Assembly: GCF_000826685.1 (NCBI RefSeq)
Contig: NZ_JROO01000028.1
Span: forward strand, 1 to 64,000
Source of the DNA: Streptomonospora alba
GTDB taxonomy: Bacteria > Actinomycetota > Actinomycetes > Streptosporangiales > Streptosporangiaceae
Length of the DNA stretch: 64,000 nt
Direction: 5' to 3'
Position 1 is the stretch's first letter. Every line of letters starts with the position of its first letter. The notes below the pieces were generated by a model, which saw nothing but the letters and a program-made list of their open reading frames with translations, searched no databases and was not told the origin of the DNA. Both the position numbers and the translations under genes were made by a program. Below, one piece after another: positions 11,364 to 20,340 of this stretch.

Positions 11364-11850
11364 GGCCGCCGGGGCGCGAGGAGGGCGCCGGAGCCGCCCG
11401 CTTCCCCCGCGCCGGGGGAGTGAGGTATGGCCCGGCGCCCCGCTCGCGCCGGGCCATACGTCATGTAAGACGGACGGGTGGCGGCTGCGGTTTGCATCGG
11501 AGCGGGATTTTCCTCGAAGAAATTTCTGCTCCCGGACTCTTCGCAGGTCACCGGGGACCACGGGTCGATGCGGCCGTGCGGCCGCCTCGCTAGAGAAGCC
11601 CGGCGAACGCTTTTCAACCGGTCAGCGGGCGGGAACAGCACATACGTGGGTGATCCAGCACGGAGCACTGCATCATCGGGTCATCCGCCCACCGGCCCGG
11701 TGCGGGCGGGCGGCGGCGCTGCACCCCGTTCCGGTGGCGCGTCCTCCTTGGAGCGCACCGTACGCTGAAGTAAGACGTGAATCTCCCAGGCGGGTGAGTC
11801 AGGGAGGAATCGACCCGCCCGCCGGCGAGTTATCGAGGAAAGGAGCTGAG
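11364..11850. other. 487-bp gap between the radical SAM and DUF2344 genes
   Basis: No convincing coding frame. It begins with a strong hairpin (see 11425-11459), then an AT-richer patch (about 11505-11535) unusual for this DNA, and ends in a possible promoter: TTGGAG (11748-11753), 17 bases, TAAGAC (11771-11776). The two functionally linked genes are thus likely transcribed separately here. Confidence 0.45.
11425..11459 (+). terminator. Hairpin terminator after the radical SAM gene
   Basis: Perfect 14-bp stem (11425-11438 with 11446-11459) around a 7-base loop, 62 bases after the stop codon. There is no T-run, but the stem is very stable. Confidence 0.7.
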
Positions 11851-12675
11851 CTGCCCCCCGCAACCGAGGGCACTACCCCGTCCTCCACCGGACACCTCGG
11901 ACCGAAGCTGCGAGTCCGCTACACCAAGCGCGGCAGGATGCGGTTCGCGAGCCATCGCGACATCGCCCGTGTCTTGGAGCGGGCGCTGCGCCGTGCCGAG
12001 GTCCCCGTCGCGTTCTCAGCGGGGTTCACGCCGCACCCGAAGCTCTCCTACGTCAACGCCGCCCCTACCGGGGTGGCCAGTGAGGCGGAGTACTTCGAGA
12101 TCACGCTGGCCGAACCCGTTGCGCCCGACGAGGTCCGCGTCCGGCTCGACGACGCCATGCCCGACGGGCTCGACGTCGCCGAGGTGGTGAAGGCGGCGCC
12201 AGGCGCACTGGCCGACCGTCTTGAGGTATCGGAGTGGCGGGTGGAACTGCCCGGCGTCGGCCCCGACGACGCCGCGGAGGCGGTGGCCGCGTTCACAGCG
12301 GCCGATACCGTCGAAGTGGAGCGGTCCACGAAGAAGGGCCGCCGCACCTTCGACGCCCGAGCGGCGGTCCTCCACCTGGAGGTGGACGGGCGCGCCACGA
12401 GGGACCGAGATGAGACATATGCCATACTTCGGATGGTCGTCCGGCACACGACACCTGCCGTACGACCGGACGACGTGGTGAACGGCCTTCGCCGAGTGGC
12501 CGACCTCGCGCGCCTGTCATCACCTGTGATGACCCGGCTGGCGCAGGGACCGCTCAGTGATGCGTCCGACGCGATCGCCGATCCGCTCGCCGCGGATGCC
12601 CAGGCCGATCCGGCGGGACGTGCGGTGGACACACCGCGGCCGAATCCGCCCGCGCGGAGCGCGCCCGATGCGTGA
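11851..12675 (+). CDS. TIGR03936 family radical SAM-associated protein (DUF2344)
   Basis: Companion of the radical SAM protein encoded upstream. The conserved N-terminal block 'LRVRYTKRGRMRFASHRDI' and 'FTPHPKLSYVNAAPTG' identify DUF2344. The start is uncertain. CTG at 11851 has the best ribosome-binding site (AAAGGAG, 5 bases away), and the region just upstream contains a TTA codon, rare in such genomes. GTG 11794 would add 19 residues. The C-terminal ~45 residues are low-complexity Ala/Pro. The RNase E/G gene follows after 154 bases. Confidence 0.85.
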   Translation: MPPATEGTTPSSTGHLGPKLRVRYTKRGRMRFASHRDIARVLERALRRAEVPVAFSAGFTPHPKLSYVNAAPTGVASEAEYFEITLAEPVAPDEVRVRLDDAMPDGLDVAEVVKAAPGALADRLEVSEWRVELPGVGPDDAAEAVAAFTAADTVEVERSTKKGRRTFDARAAVLHLEVDGRATRDRDETYAILRMVVRHTTPAVRPDDVVNGLRRVADLARLSSPVMTRLAQGPLSDASDAIADPLAADAQADPAGRAVDTPRPNPPARSAPDA

Positions 12676-12829
12676 GCTCCATTGGGGACGCGGGCGACCC
12701 GAAACGACTTTCCCCGGCCAGCCCCCGAACGGCTGCCGGCGACGACATAGCGACGACACAGTCCGCGCGCGCAGCGGCCGAGGCCTTGCACCGACGCCGC
12801 GCCCGGGGACTTGACGGGAGACCGCCCGG

Positions 12830-15800
12830 ATGCTCGACAACGAGCCCGACACCGGTGCCGAGGGCACCGAGGGCACAACTGAAACGACACACACACCTGA
12901 ACCCCAGGCGACGACGTTCGCGCCGCCGCAGGAGGGCGAGGTGAAGGTGAGCGGCCCCGCGCGGCGCAGCGGAGTGCTGCGCTCGGCCGGACCGCCGCCT
13001 GAGCCCGAACCGGTGGCGCCGTCCGAGGGACCGCTGACCACCGTGGCCGGCCAGCCGTCGCTGGCCGGTGAGGACACGTCCTCCGGCTCGGGGGCCGGCC
13101 CGTCCGACGGCGACGCGGCGGCGACCGAGACCCCGGCGGACGAGGAGCCCGCGGCCGAGAAGCCCGCGCCCAAGCGGCGCACGCGTACTCGCGGGACCTC
13201 CTCCGGCGGCGGGGGCTCCCGGGCCGCAGCGGGCTCGGACGCCGAGTCCGACCCGCCCGCCCAGCCCGAGCCCGAGCCCGCCGCCTCCTCCTCCGCGGCC
13301 GACTCCGGTGTCGCGCCGGAGGCCACCGGCGACGGCGCCGTCCAGTCGCCGATGGTGCTGTTCCAGCCGCCGATCGCCCCGGCCAAGGCGGCGTCGCGCG
13401 CAGAGAGCAACGGCTCGGCCCCCGAGGCCCGGGAAGCCGAGGACACCGAGGAGGACCGCGGCGAATCGGCTGAGCTGAGCGAGGCCGAGGACACCGAGAC
13501 CGAGGAGGAGCGCTCCTCGCGCCGTCGTCGGCGTCGCGGCGGACGCGGGCGTGGCCGCACCCGCTCCGGCGAGGACGAGGCCGAGTCCGACTCCGACGCC
13601 GAGGAGGAGAACGCCTCCCAGCCCGCCGCCGCGGCGAGCACCGAGGAGAGCGCCCCGTCGTCCGCCGCCGGCGACGAGCCCGACGAGGACGAGGAGCAGA
13701 CCTCCGGCACACGCCGCCGCAGGCGCCGTCGGCGCCGCTCCGGCGGCGAGGGCGAGGAGTCCGAGGGCCGGAGCCGAAGCCGAAACCAGGGCCAGAGCCA
13801 GAACCAGAACCAGAGCGAGGACGACCCGCCCAACACCGTCGTGCGGGTCCGCGAGCCGCGCACCGGCAAGGAGGCCCGCGACGAGGTCCAGGCGGTCAAG
13901 GGCTCCACGCGTCTGGAGGCCAAGAAGCAGCGCCGCCGCGAAGGCCGCGAGCAGGGCCGGCGGCGCGCACCCGTCATCACCGAGTCGGAGTTCCTGGCCC
14001 GCCGCGAGTCGGTCCAGCGCGACCTGGTCATCCGCCGCAGCGGCGAGCGCACCCAGATCGCGGTCCTGGAGGACGACGTCCTCGTCGAGCACTACGTCGA
14101 CCGCGCCGCGCACAAGTCCTACGTCGGCAACGTCTACCTGGGCCGGGTGCAGAACGTGCTGCCGTCGATGGAGGCCGCGTTCGTCGACATCGGCAAGGGC
14201 CGCAACGCCGTGCTCTACGCCGGCGAGGTCAACTGGGACGCCTCGGGCATGGAGGGCCAGCCCAAGCGCATCGAGTCGGTGCTCAAATCCGGCCAGTCGG
14301 TGCTCGTGCAGGTCACAAAGGACCCCATGGGCCACAAGGGCGCGCGGCTGACCAGCCAGATCAGCCTGCCCGGCCGGTACCTGGTCTACGTGCCCGACGG
14401 CTCGATGACCGGCATCAGCCGCAAGCTGCCCGACAAGGAGCGCGCGCGCCTCAAGCAGATCCTCAAGAAGGTCATGCCGGAGAACGCCGGCGTGATCGTG
14501 CGCACCGCCGCGGAGGGGGCCAGCGAGGAGGAGCTGGAGCGCGACATCAACCGGCTGGCCAAGCAGTGGGACTCCATCAAGCGCAAGTCCCGCTCGGCCA
14601 GCTCGCCCTCGCTGCTCAACAGCGAGCCCGACCTGACCGTGCGCGTGGTTCGCGACGTCTTCAACGAGGACTTCTCCAGCCTGGTGGTCGCCGGTGACGA
14701 GGCCTGGGACACGGTGAAGGACTACGTCGACTACGTCGCGCCGCACCTGGCCGAAAGGCTCGGGCACTGGACCGAGGATCGCGACGTGTTCGCGGCCTAC
14801 CGCATCGACGAGCAGATCTCCAAGGCGCTGGAGCGCAAGGTCTGGCTGCCCAGCGGCGGTTCGCTGATCGTCGACAGGACCGAGGCCATGACCGTCGTCG
14901 ACGTCAACACCGGCAAGTTCACCGGGCAGGGCGGCAACCTCGAGGAGACGGTCACCAAGAACAACCTGGAGGCCGCCGAGGAGATCGTCCGCCAGCTGCG
15001 GCTGCGCGACATCGGCGGCATCATCGTGATCGACTTCATCGACATGGTGCTGGAAAGCAACCGCGACCTGGTGTTGCGCCGGCTGCTGGAGTGCCTCTCG
15101 CGCGATCGCACCAAGCACCAGGTGGCCGAGGTCACCTCGCTGGGCCTGGTGCAGATGACCCGCAAGCGGGTCGGCCAGGGCCTGATCGAGGCGTTCTCGC
15201 ACAGCTGCGAGCACTGCGCCGGGCGGGGTGTGGTGGTGGACGCCGAGTCCGCCGCCACCAAGTCCGGCGGCAGCGGCGGCAACGGCAACGGCGGCGGCCG
15301 CAAGAAGAAGGGCAAGGACAAGGACAAGGCCGAGCAGCAGGCGGCCGAACCCGCCGAGCCCGCTCCGGACGCCGGGTCCGACCCCGTCGACCTGGAGCCC
15401 GCCGCAGGAGCGGCGGCGGCCGCCGAGGCCGAGGAGGCCGTCGAGGAGCCGGTGCCCGCGAAGGGCAAGCGTGCCGGCGGCAAGAGCACCGCCAAGTCCG
15501 CGTCGGCTTCGAAGTCCGCCACCAAGGCCGCGGGCCGCAAGACCACGCGGAAGAAGGCCGACGCCGCGGCTTCGGCCGAGGACGCAGCCGAGTCCCCCGC
15601 AGCGGCGGAGGACGCCGCCGCCGACGCCGCCTCCGCCGAGGACGCGCAGGCACCGGCGGCCGACGAAGCCGAGCGGCCCGCCAAGGGGCAGAAGGCCGGA
15701 CGGCGTAAGCGCACCCGCGGCCAGGACGCCGAGTCCGGCGCCGAACCGGCCGATGCCGGTTCCGCCGAGGACGACTCCGCGGCCGGGAGCGCCGATTCGG

Positions 15801-15898
15801 CCGACGAGGACTCCGCCGAGCAGCGCCCGCGCAGGCGCCGCACCCGGCGGACCAAGACCACGGCCGCCGCCGACTCGGCGGTGGCCGAGGCCACCTGA
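12830..15898 (+). CDS. Ribonuclease E/G family endoribonuclease
   Basis: 1022-residue RNase E/G that cleaves single-stranded RNA in mRNA decay and rRNA/tRNA processing. The first ~390 residues are disordered and Glu/Ser/Arg-rich, with two Arg clusters (RRRRRRGGRGRGR-like). The S1 domain starts near residue 426. The DNase-I-like catalytic segment VDVNTGKF lies at about 690, with 'IDFIDM' at about 734. The zinc-link CEHCAGRG is near 793. A ~210-residue Ala/Glu/Lys-rich tail follows. Actinobacterial enzymes often carry both N- and C-terminal extensions, which may recruit partners. Confidence 0.95.
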   Translation: MLDNEPDTGAEGTEGTTETTHTPEPQATTFAPPQEGEVKVSGPARRSGVLRSAGPPPEPEPVAPSEGPLTTVAGQPSLAGEDTSSGSGAGPSDGDAAATETPADEEPAAEKPAPKRRTRTRGTSSGGGGSRAAAGSDAESDPPAQPEPEPAASSSAADSGVAPEATGDGAVQSPMVLFQPPIAPAKAASRAESNGSAPEAREAEDTEEDRGESAELSEAEDTETEEERSSRRRRRRGGRGRGRTRSGEDEAESDSDAEEENASQPAAAASTEESAPSSAAGDEPDEDEEQTSGTRRRRRRRRRSGGEGEESEGRSRSRNQGQSQNQNQSEDDPPNTVVRVREPRTGKEARDEVQAVKGSTRLEAKKQRRREGREQGRRRAPVITESEFLARRESVQRDLVIRRSGERTQIAVLEDDVLVEHYVDRAAHKSYVGNVYLGRVQNVLPSMEAAFVDIGKGRNAVLYAGEVNWDASGMEGQPKRIESVLKSGQSVLVQVTKDPMGHKGARLTSQISLPGRYLVYVPDGSMTGISRKLPDKERARLKQILKKVMPENAGVIVRTAAEGASEEELERDINRLAKQWDSIKRKSRSASSPSLLNSEPDLTVRVVRDVFNEDFSSLVVAGDEAWDTVKDYVDYVAPHLAERLGHWTEDRDVFAAYRIDEQISKALERKVWLPSGGSLIVDRTEAMTVVDVNTGKFTGQGGNLEETVTKNNLEAAEEIVRQLRLRDIGGIIVIDFIDMVLESNRDLVLRRLLECLSRDRTKHQVAEVTSLGLVQMTRKRVGQGLIEAFSHSCEHCAGRGVVVDAESAATKSGGSGGNGNGGGRKKKGKDKDKAEQQAAEPAEPAPDAGSDPVDLEPAAGAAAAAEAEEAVEEPVPAKGKRAGGKSTAKSASASKSATKAAGRKTTRKKADAAASAEDAAESPAAAEDAAADAASAEDAQAPAADEAERPAKGQKAGRRKRTRGQDAESGAEPADAGSAEDDSAAGSADSADEDSAEQRPRRRRTRRTKTTAAADSAVAEAT

Positions 15899-15925
15899 GG
15901 GAGTGGGCGGCATCAGGGCCGCCGT

Positions 15926-15958
15926 CCCAGGCCGGCCCGCGTTCCGGGTCGGCCTGGG
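15926..15958 (+). terminator. Hairpin after the RNase E/G gene
   Basis: Perfect 9-bp stem CCCAGGCCG/CGGCCTGGG (15926-15934, 15950-15958) with a 15-base loop, 27 bases after the stop, and no T-run. It likely separates the nuclease gene from rplU-rpmA. Confidence 0.5.
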
Positions 15959-16007
15959 CATCCCCCGCGCGAGCCTGCGGGCGTGCCTCGCCCTCTCGCA
16001 CCGGTGG

Positions 16008-16177
16008 TAACCTAGAAACCGGTGCGTCGGCGCGCCCCAATCGTTCGCGCGCCCGAGACCTACTTCTCGACCTTGCGCCGCCGTGAGCGAGCGCGCGGGT
16101 CGAAGGTCGATTTTGAGCGCATTCCGCCTCCGCTTCGGCGGGGGTCCGGTCCACACGAGCAGGAAGAGAGTTCCCCG
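16008..16177 (+). promoter_or_regulatory. rplU promoter and ~160-nt leader
   Basis: TAACCT (16008-16013) is a good TANNNT -10 box; no clear -35 is seen. It would give a leader of about 155 nt before the rplU GTG, longer than needed for a ribosome-binding site. It ends with AGGAAGAGAG. No match to the Firmicutes L21 leader is evident, but a ribosomal-protein autoregulatory structure is possible. Confidence 0.4.
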
Positions 16178-16498
16178 GTGTACGCGATCGTGCGAGCGGG
16201 CGGCCGACAGGAGAAGGTGTCTGTCGACGACGTCTTGAACATCGACAGGGTCTCCGACGAGACCGGCGCCACTCTGACATGGGAGCCGCTGCTTGTCGTC
16301 GACGACGGCAAGGTCATCAGCGACTCCTCGGAGCTGGGCGGCTATTCCGTCACCGCCGAGGTCCTCGGCGAGACCAAGGGCCCCAAGATCAACATCGTGA
16401 AGTACAAGAACAAGACCGGCTACAAGAAGCGCATGGGCCACCGGCAGAAGTACACCCAGGTGCGCGTCACCGGTATCGCGTCGAACACGAACAAGTAG
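16178..16498 (+). CDS. rplU: 50S ribosomal protein L21
   Basis: 106-residue large-subunit protein starting [11 protein letters not shown] and carrying the C-terminal '[18 protein letters not shown]' signature that contacts 23S rRNA. The frame is open further upstream, but GTG 16178, preceded by AGGAAGAG, gives the universal L21 N-terminus. rpmA follows after 13 bases, the almost universal bacterial pairing. Confidence 0.97.
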   Translation: MYAIVRAGGRQEKVSVDDVLNIDRVSDETGATLTWEPLLVVDDGKVISDSSELGGYSVTAEVLGETKGPKINIVKYKNKTGYKKRMGHRQKYTQVRVTGIASNTNK

Positions 16499-16511
16499 GG
16501 AGGGGCGCGAG

Positions 16512-16778
16512 GTGTCTCAGAAGAAGGGCGCATCGAACAGCAAGAACGGCCGCGATTCCAATGCGAAGCGGCTGGGTGTCAAGCGCTTCGGCGGCCAGGC
16601 CGTCCGGGCCGGCGAGATCCTCGTCCGCCAGCGCGGCACCCGCTTCCACCCGGGCGACAACGTCGGCATCGGCGGCGACGACACCCTGTTCGCGCTCGTC
16701 GCGGGCCAGGTCGAGTTCGGCAACCGGCGCGGCCGCAAGGCCGTGAACATCGTCCCCGCCCCGGTCCCCGCGGAGTAG
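16512..16778 (+). CDS. rpmA: 50S ribosomal protein L27
   Basis: 88-residue L27, whose flexible N-terminus reaches toward the peptidyl transferase centre. The signature '[20 protein letters not shown]' region and '[23 protein letters not shown]' are intact. The GTG start lies 13 bases after rplU with GGGAGGGGCGAGG as ribosome-binding site. A hairpin terminator follows. Confidence 0.97.
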   Translation: MSQKKGASNSKNGRDSNAKRLGVKRFGGQAVRAGEILVRQRGTRFHPGDNVGIGGDDTLFALVAGQVEFGNRRGRKAVNIVPAPVPAE

Positions 16779-16806
16779 GTCCGGCGGCGCGGTAACACCA
16801 TGCGTG

Positions 16807-16833
16807 AGGCGGGCCAGGCCATCTGGCCCGCCT
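16807..16833 (+). terminator. Terminator after rpmA
   Basis: Perfect 10-bp stem AGGCGGGCCA/TGGCCCGCCT (16807-16816, 16824-16833) with a 7-base loop and a short TT, 28 bases after the rpmA stop. Confidence 0.75.
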
Positions 16834-16912
16834 TTCGCATGTGCAGGCTCCGGTCGGCGCGTCCCCGCGGCGCATAGGCTGGGCAGGGCAGTAAACAGCA
16901 CGGGAGGACCAC

Positions 16913-18277
16913 ATGCCTGACTTCGTCGACGAAGCGGTCTTGCACATCAAGGCCGGTGACGGCGGGCACGGCTGCGCCTCCGTGCACCGAGAGAAGTTCA
17001 AGCCGCTGGGCGGGCCCGACGGCGGCAACGGCGGCAAGGGCGGCGACGTCGTGCTGCAGGTCGACCGCAACACCGCGACACTGCTGGAATACCGGCGACG
17101 GCCGCACCGCCGTGCGCACAACGGCACCGCCGGACGGGGCGCGAACCGCTCGGGCGGCGACGGCGACGACATCGTGCTGCCGGTGCCCGAGGGCACCGTG
17201 GTGCTCGACGCCGCCGGTGAGGTGATCGCCGACCTGGTGGGGCACGGCACCCGGATGGTCATCGCCCGGGGCGGCAACGGCGGACTCGGAAACGCGGCCC
17301 TGGCCTCGCCCAACCGCAAGGCTCCCGGGTTCGCGCTCAAGGGCGAGGCCGGCGAGGCGCTGGATCTCCGCCTGGAGATCAAGACCATCGCCGACGTGGG
17401 TCTGGTCGGTTTTCCCAGCGCAGGCAAGTCGTCACTGATCGCGGCGCTGTCGGCCGCGCGTCCCAAGATCGCCGACTACCCCTTCACCACCCTCGTCCCC
17501 AATCTCGGCGTGGTCGAGGCCGGAACCACCCAGTTCGTGGTGGCCGACGTCCCCGGCCTGATCCCGGGGGCGAGCGAGGGCAAGGGCCTGGGACTGGCGT
17601 TCCTCCGCCACGTCGAGCGCTGCTCCATGCTGGTGCACGTACTCGACTGCGCGACGCCGGAGCCCGGCCGCGACCCGGTCAGCGACCTCGACGCGCTCGA
17701 AGGCGAACTCTCGGCCTACGGCGAGGCCACGGGCGTCGACTTGTCCGACCGCCCGCGCATCGCGGTGCTGAACAAGGTCGACGTGCCCGACGGGCGCGAA
17801 CTGGCCGACATGGTCGCCCCGATGCTGCGCGAGCGCGGCCTTCGGGTCATCGAGGTCTCCGCCGCCGCCCACGAGGGCCTGCGCGAGCTGTCGTTCGCCA
17901 TGGCCGAGCAGGTCGAGGCGGCCCGAGCCGCCCGGCCCGAGCCGGAGCCGAGCCGCATCGTGCTGCGCCCCCGCCAGAAGGGCGAGACCCCCTTCGAGAT
18001 CGTGCCGCTGGGCGACAACACGTTCCGTGTGCGCGGCACCAAGCCCACACGGTGGGTGCGCCAGACCGACTTCGCCAACGAGGAGGCCGTCGGCTACCTC
18101 TCCGACCGGCTGAACCGGCTCGGCATCGAGGACGCCCTCGCCGCGGCGGGCGCGACCGAGGGCGCCGAGGTCTACATCGGCGACGAGGAGGACTCCGTGG
18201 TCTTCGACTGGGACCCGTCGATCCAGGCGGGCGAGACACCGATCGGCCCGCGCGGCACCGACTCCCGGCTGGGTTGA
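16913..18277 (+). CDS. obg: GTPase Obg/CgtA
   Basis: 454-residue GTPase involved in 50S assembly, stress signalling and, in Streptomyces, differentiation. The N-terminal Gly-rich Obg fold (about 1-158) precedes the G domain: G1 [10 protein letters not shown] from 166, G3 DVPGLI from 212, G4 NKVD from 287. A C-terminal OCT domain (about 345-425) follows. ATG 16913 follows GGAGG. It sits between L27 and proB, as in most actinomycetes. Confidence 0.97.
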   Translation: MPDFVDEAVLHIKAGDGGHGCASVHREKFKPLGGPDGGNGGKGGDVVLQVDRNTATLLEYRRRPHRRAHNGTAGRGANRSGGDGDDIVLPVPEGTVVLDAAGEVIADLVGHGTRMVIARGGNGGLGNAALASPNRKAPGFALKGEAGEALDLRLEIKTIADVGLVGFPSAGKSSLIAALSAARPKIADYPFTTLVPNLGVVEAGTTQFVVADVPGLIPGASEGKGLGLAFLRHVERCSMLVHVLDCATPEPGRDPVSDLDALEGELSAYGEATGVDLSDRPRIAVLNKVDVPDGRELADMVAPMLRERGLRVIEVSAAAHEGLRELSFAMAEQVEAARAARPEPEPSRIVLRPRQKGETPFEIVPLGDNTFRVRGTKPTRWVRQTDFANEEAVGYLSDRLNRLGIEDALAAAGATEGAEVYIGDEEDSVVFDWDPSIQAGETPIGPRGTDSRLG

Positions 18278-18374
18278 GGGCGCGCGGGCGCCGGTGCGCC
18301 CGTCCGCCCGTGTCGCGCGGGGTATGGGTGGCCCGGCCGCCGATACGACCGATACCCATGGAAAGTAGTGCGAC

Positions 18375-19577
18375 GTGCGCAACGCACAGTCAGAAGCGGG
18401 ACCTTCCGAAGGGAACGACGCGTCCGGCGAGCGCACCGAAGTGACCCGGGCCCGCCGGGTCGTCGTCAAGGTCGGCTCCTCGTCGCTGACCGCGCCCGAC
18501 GGGACCATCGACACCGACCGCATCACCGAACTGGCCGACGTGCTCGCCGAGCGCCGTGCCGCCGGTACCGAGGTGGTGCTGGTTTCCTCGGGGGCCGTGG
18601 CCGCGGGGATCGCTCCGATGGCGCTGACCGCCCGCCCCCGCGACCTGGCCACCCAGCAGGCCGCGGCCAGCGTCGGCCAAGGGCTGCTGATCGCCCACTA
18701 CACCGCCGCCTTCGCCCGGCACGGGCTCACGGCCGCGCAGGTGCTGCTGACCGTCGAGGACATGATGCGCCGCGTCCAGCACCGCAACGCTCAGCGGACG
18801 CTGCGCCGCCTGCTGGACTTCGGCGCCGTGCCCATCGTCAACGAGAACGACACGGTGGCCACGCACGAGATCCGCTTCGGCGACAACGACAGGCTCGCCG
18901 CGCTCGCCGCCCATCTGGTGCGCGCCGACGCGCTGGTGCTGCTCTCCGACGTCGACGCGCTCTACGACGGCAACCCGGCCCGGCCCGGTACCCGCCGCAT
19001 TCCCCGCATCAGCGACCCGGCCGACCTGGACGGCCTCGACATCGGCAGCGCGGGACGGCGCGGTGTCGGCACGGGCGGCATGGTCACCAAGGTGTCCTCG
19101 GCGCGCATCGCCACCGAAGCGGGGGTGCCCACCGTGCTCACCTCGGCGGCCAACGCGCGCGCCGTGCTGGCGGGCGAGAGCGTGGGAACGCTTTTCACCG
19201 CCCACGCGCGGCGCCGGCCCTCCACCCGCCAGCTGTGGCTGGCGCACGCCACCGAGGCGCGCGGCAGCGTGGTGCTGGACCCCGGAGCGGTGCGCGCGGT
19301 CGCGGAAGGGCGTGCCTCGCTCCTCCCGGCGGGCGTGGTCAAGGTCGAAGGCGACTTCTCGGCAGGCGATCCGGTGGACCTGCACGACGAGGAGGGCACC
19401 GCGATAGCCCGCGGGCTGGTCAACTACGACGCGAGCGAGATCCCCGATCTGATGGGACGCTCCACCCGCTGGCTCGCGCGCGAGCTGGGCCCCGGATACG
19501 AGCGCGAGATCGTGCACCGCGACGACCTCGTGCTGCTGGGTGCGGCGCGCGAACGCGCGCGGCGCGGCGGCGCTTAG
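18375..19577 (+). CDS. proB: Glutamate 5-kinase
   Basis: First step of proline synthesis: ATP-dependent phosphorylation of glutamate to glutamyl-5-phosphate. The amino-acid-kinase domain begins RRVVVKVGSSSL; 'NENDTVA' and 'FGDNDRLAALAA' are substrate-loop motifs, and 'GTGGMVTK' the ATP-binding turn. A PUA domain follows from about residue 300. GTG 18375, with GGAAAG upstream, adds ~25 residues before the fold; GTG 18441 is an alternative. proA lies 760 bases downstream rather than adjacent. Confidence 0.95.
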   Translation: MRNAQSEAGPSEGNDASGERTEVTRARRVVVKVGSSSLTAPDGTIDTDRITELADVLAERRAAGTEVVLVSSGAVAAGIAPMALTARPRDLATQQAAASVGQGLLIAHYTAAFARHGLTAAQVLLTVEDMMRRVQHRNAQRTLRRLLDFGAVPIVNENDTVATHEIRFGDNDRLAALAAHLVRADALVLLSDVDALYDGNPARPGTRRIPRISDPADLDGLDIGSAGRRGVGTGGMVTKVSSARIATEAGVPTVLTSAANARAVLAGESVGTLFTAHARRRPSTRQLWLAHATEARGSVVLDPGAVRAVAEGRASLLPAGVVKVEGDFSAGDPVDLHDEEGTAIARGLVNYDASEIPDLMGRSTRWLARELGPGYEREIVHRDDLVLLGAARERARRGGA

Positions 19578-19709
19578 CCGACCGGTCCTCCGGCCGGTGG
19601 AGGCCCCTCCGCGGGCCCGTGCCGCAGGGGTTTCGGCGGGGCCGTCCAGCGGCTCGGGCTCCGCGCGTCTCCGGGGGTCCGGGCCGGTCCGACAGTAAAG
19701 TGAAACGCC

Positions 19710-19976
19710 ATGAGGTCCTCCACCCACGAGTTCGACACCGAGCTGCTCCACAACGGCCGCGTCGTCACGCTCGGCGCGGTGACCTACCGGGGCCGCACGG
19801 TGCTGCAGCCGGGGCCCGACCGGTTCGCTCCGCTGCGGCGGTGGGCGCAGTACGTCGCCGACCAGCTGGACGGGCCGGTGACGTGGCGGGCAAGCGCCGA
19901 GGGCGAGGTGGTGGAGGAGCAGACGGTGCACCCCGCCGCGCGCACCGCCGAGGGAGGGCCGGGTCCGGCGTGCTGA
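19710..19976 (+). CDS. Small hypothetical protein between proB and proA
   Basis: 88 residues with no recognised domain. It contains beta-prone segments ([30 protein letters not shown]) and a conserved-looking '[19 protein letters not shown]'. Codon use matches the neighbours (high third-position GC), supporting real coding. ATG 19710 is preceded by an AT-richer stretch that could be its promoter. It ends in Ala-Cys. Confidence 0.6.
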   Translation: MRSSTHEFDTELLHNGRVVTLGAVTYRGRTVLQPGPDRFAPLRRWAQYVADQLDGPVTWRASAEGEVVEEQTVHPAARTAEGGPGPAC

Positions 19977-20047
19977 ACGGAGTGCACCGGCGCTCGCGGC
20001 CGCGGCCCGAGGGCGTGGCCGGGCAGGTCATGCCGTCGACCGGCGAA

Positions 20048-20149
20048 TCAGAGTCTGCGAGCGCTCTCGGCTCCGCACTTGGAGCAGTGGAACTTCCGGT
20101 CCCCTCCTAAGACCCAGTCGTGTTCTCCACCGTTGGGACATGCCGACAT
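20048..20149 (-). CDS. 33-residue zinc-ribbon-like micropeptide with a TTA codon
   Basis: A short minus-strand frame starting ATG 20149 (GTG 20155 is also possible) with AGGTGG upstream encodes [13 protein letters not shown]...[17 protein letters not shown] turn followed by a CSKCG knuckle resembles half of a treble-clef or rubredoxin-type zinc site. Leu14 is encoded by TTA, otherwise nearly absent here and in many actinomycetes a target of the developmentally regulated bldA tRNA. It lies antisense in the proA leader region. No named family is assigned; coding status rests on the Cys pattern and ribosome-binding site. Confidence 0.55.
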   Translation of the reverse strand: MSACPNGGEHDWVLGGDRKFHCSKCGAESARRL

Positions 20150-20340
20150 CGACACCACCTAAGCTCTCGACCGAGCGATCTGGCGCCGTTACGGTACCGG
20201 CCGCGCAGCGCCGTTGTCCGGTAAACAGCCGAGATCCCCGGGGACCGCCCGCGGCCTCGCGCCACAGGCCGCGGAGGGACCGGCCCGATATGCTGAAAGT
20301 GCACGTCCCGCCCCCCGACTACCTGGAAGCGATCAGCACC

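Noticed and set aside
12554-16441. A 1295-codon open frame antisense to the RNase E/G gene
   Set aside because: It mirrors the low-complexity, GC3-rich sense gene; the product is Gly/Leu/Ala/His-repetitive with no domain, and the sense strand encodes a complete enzyme.
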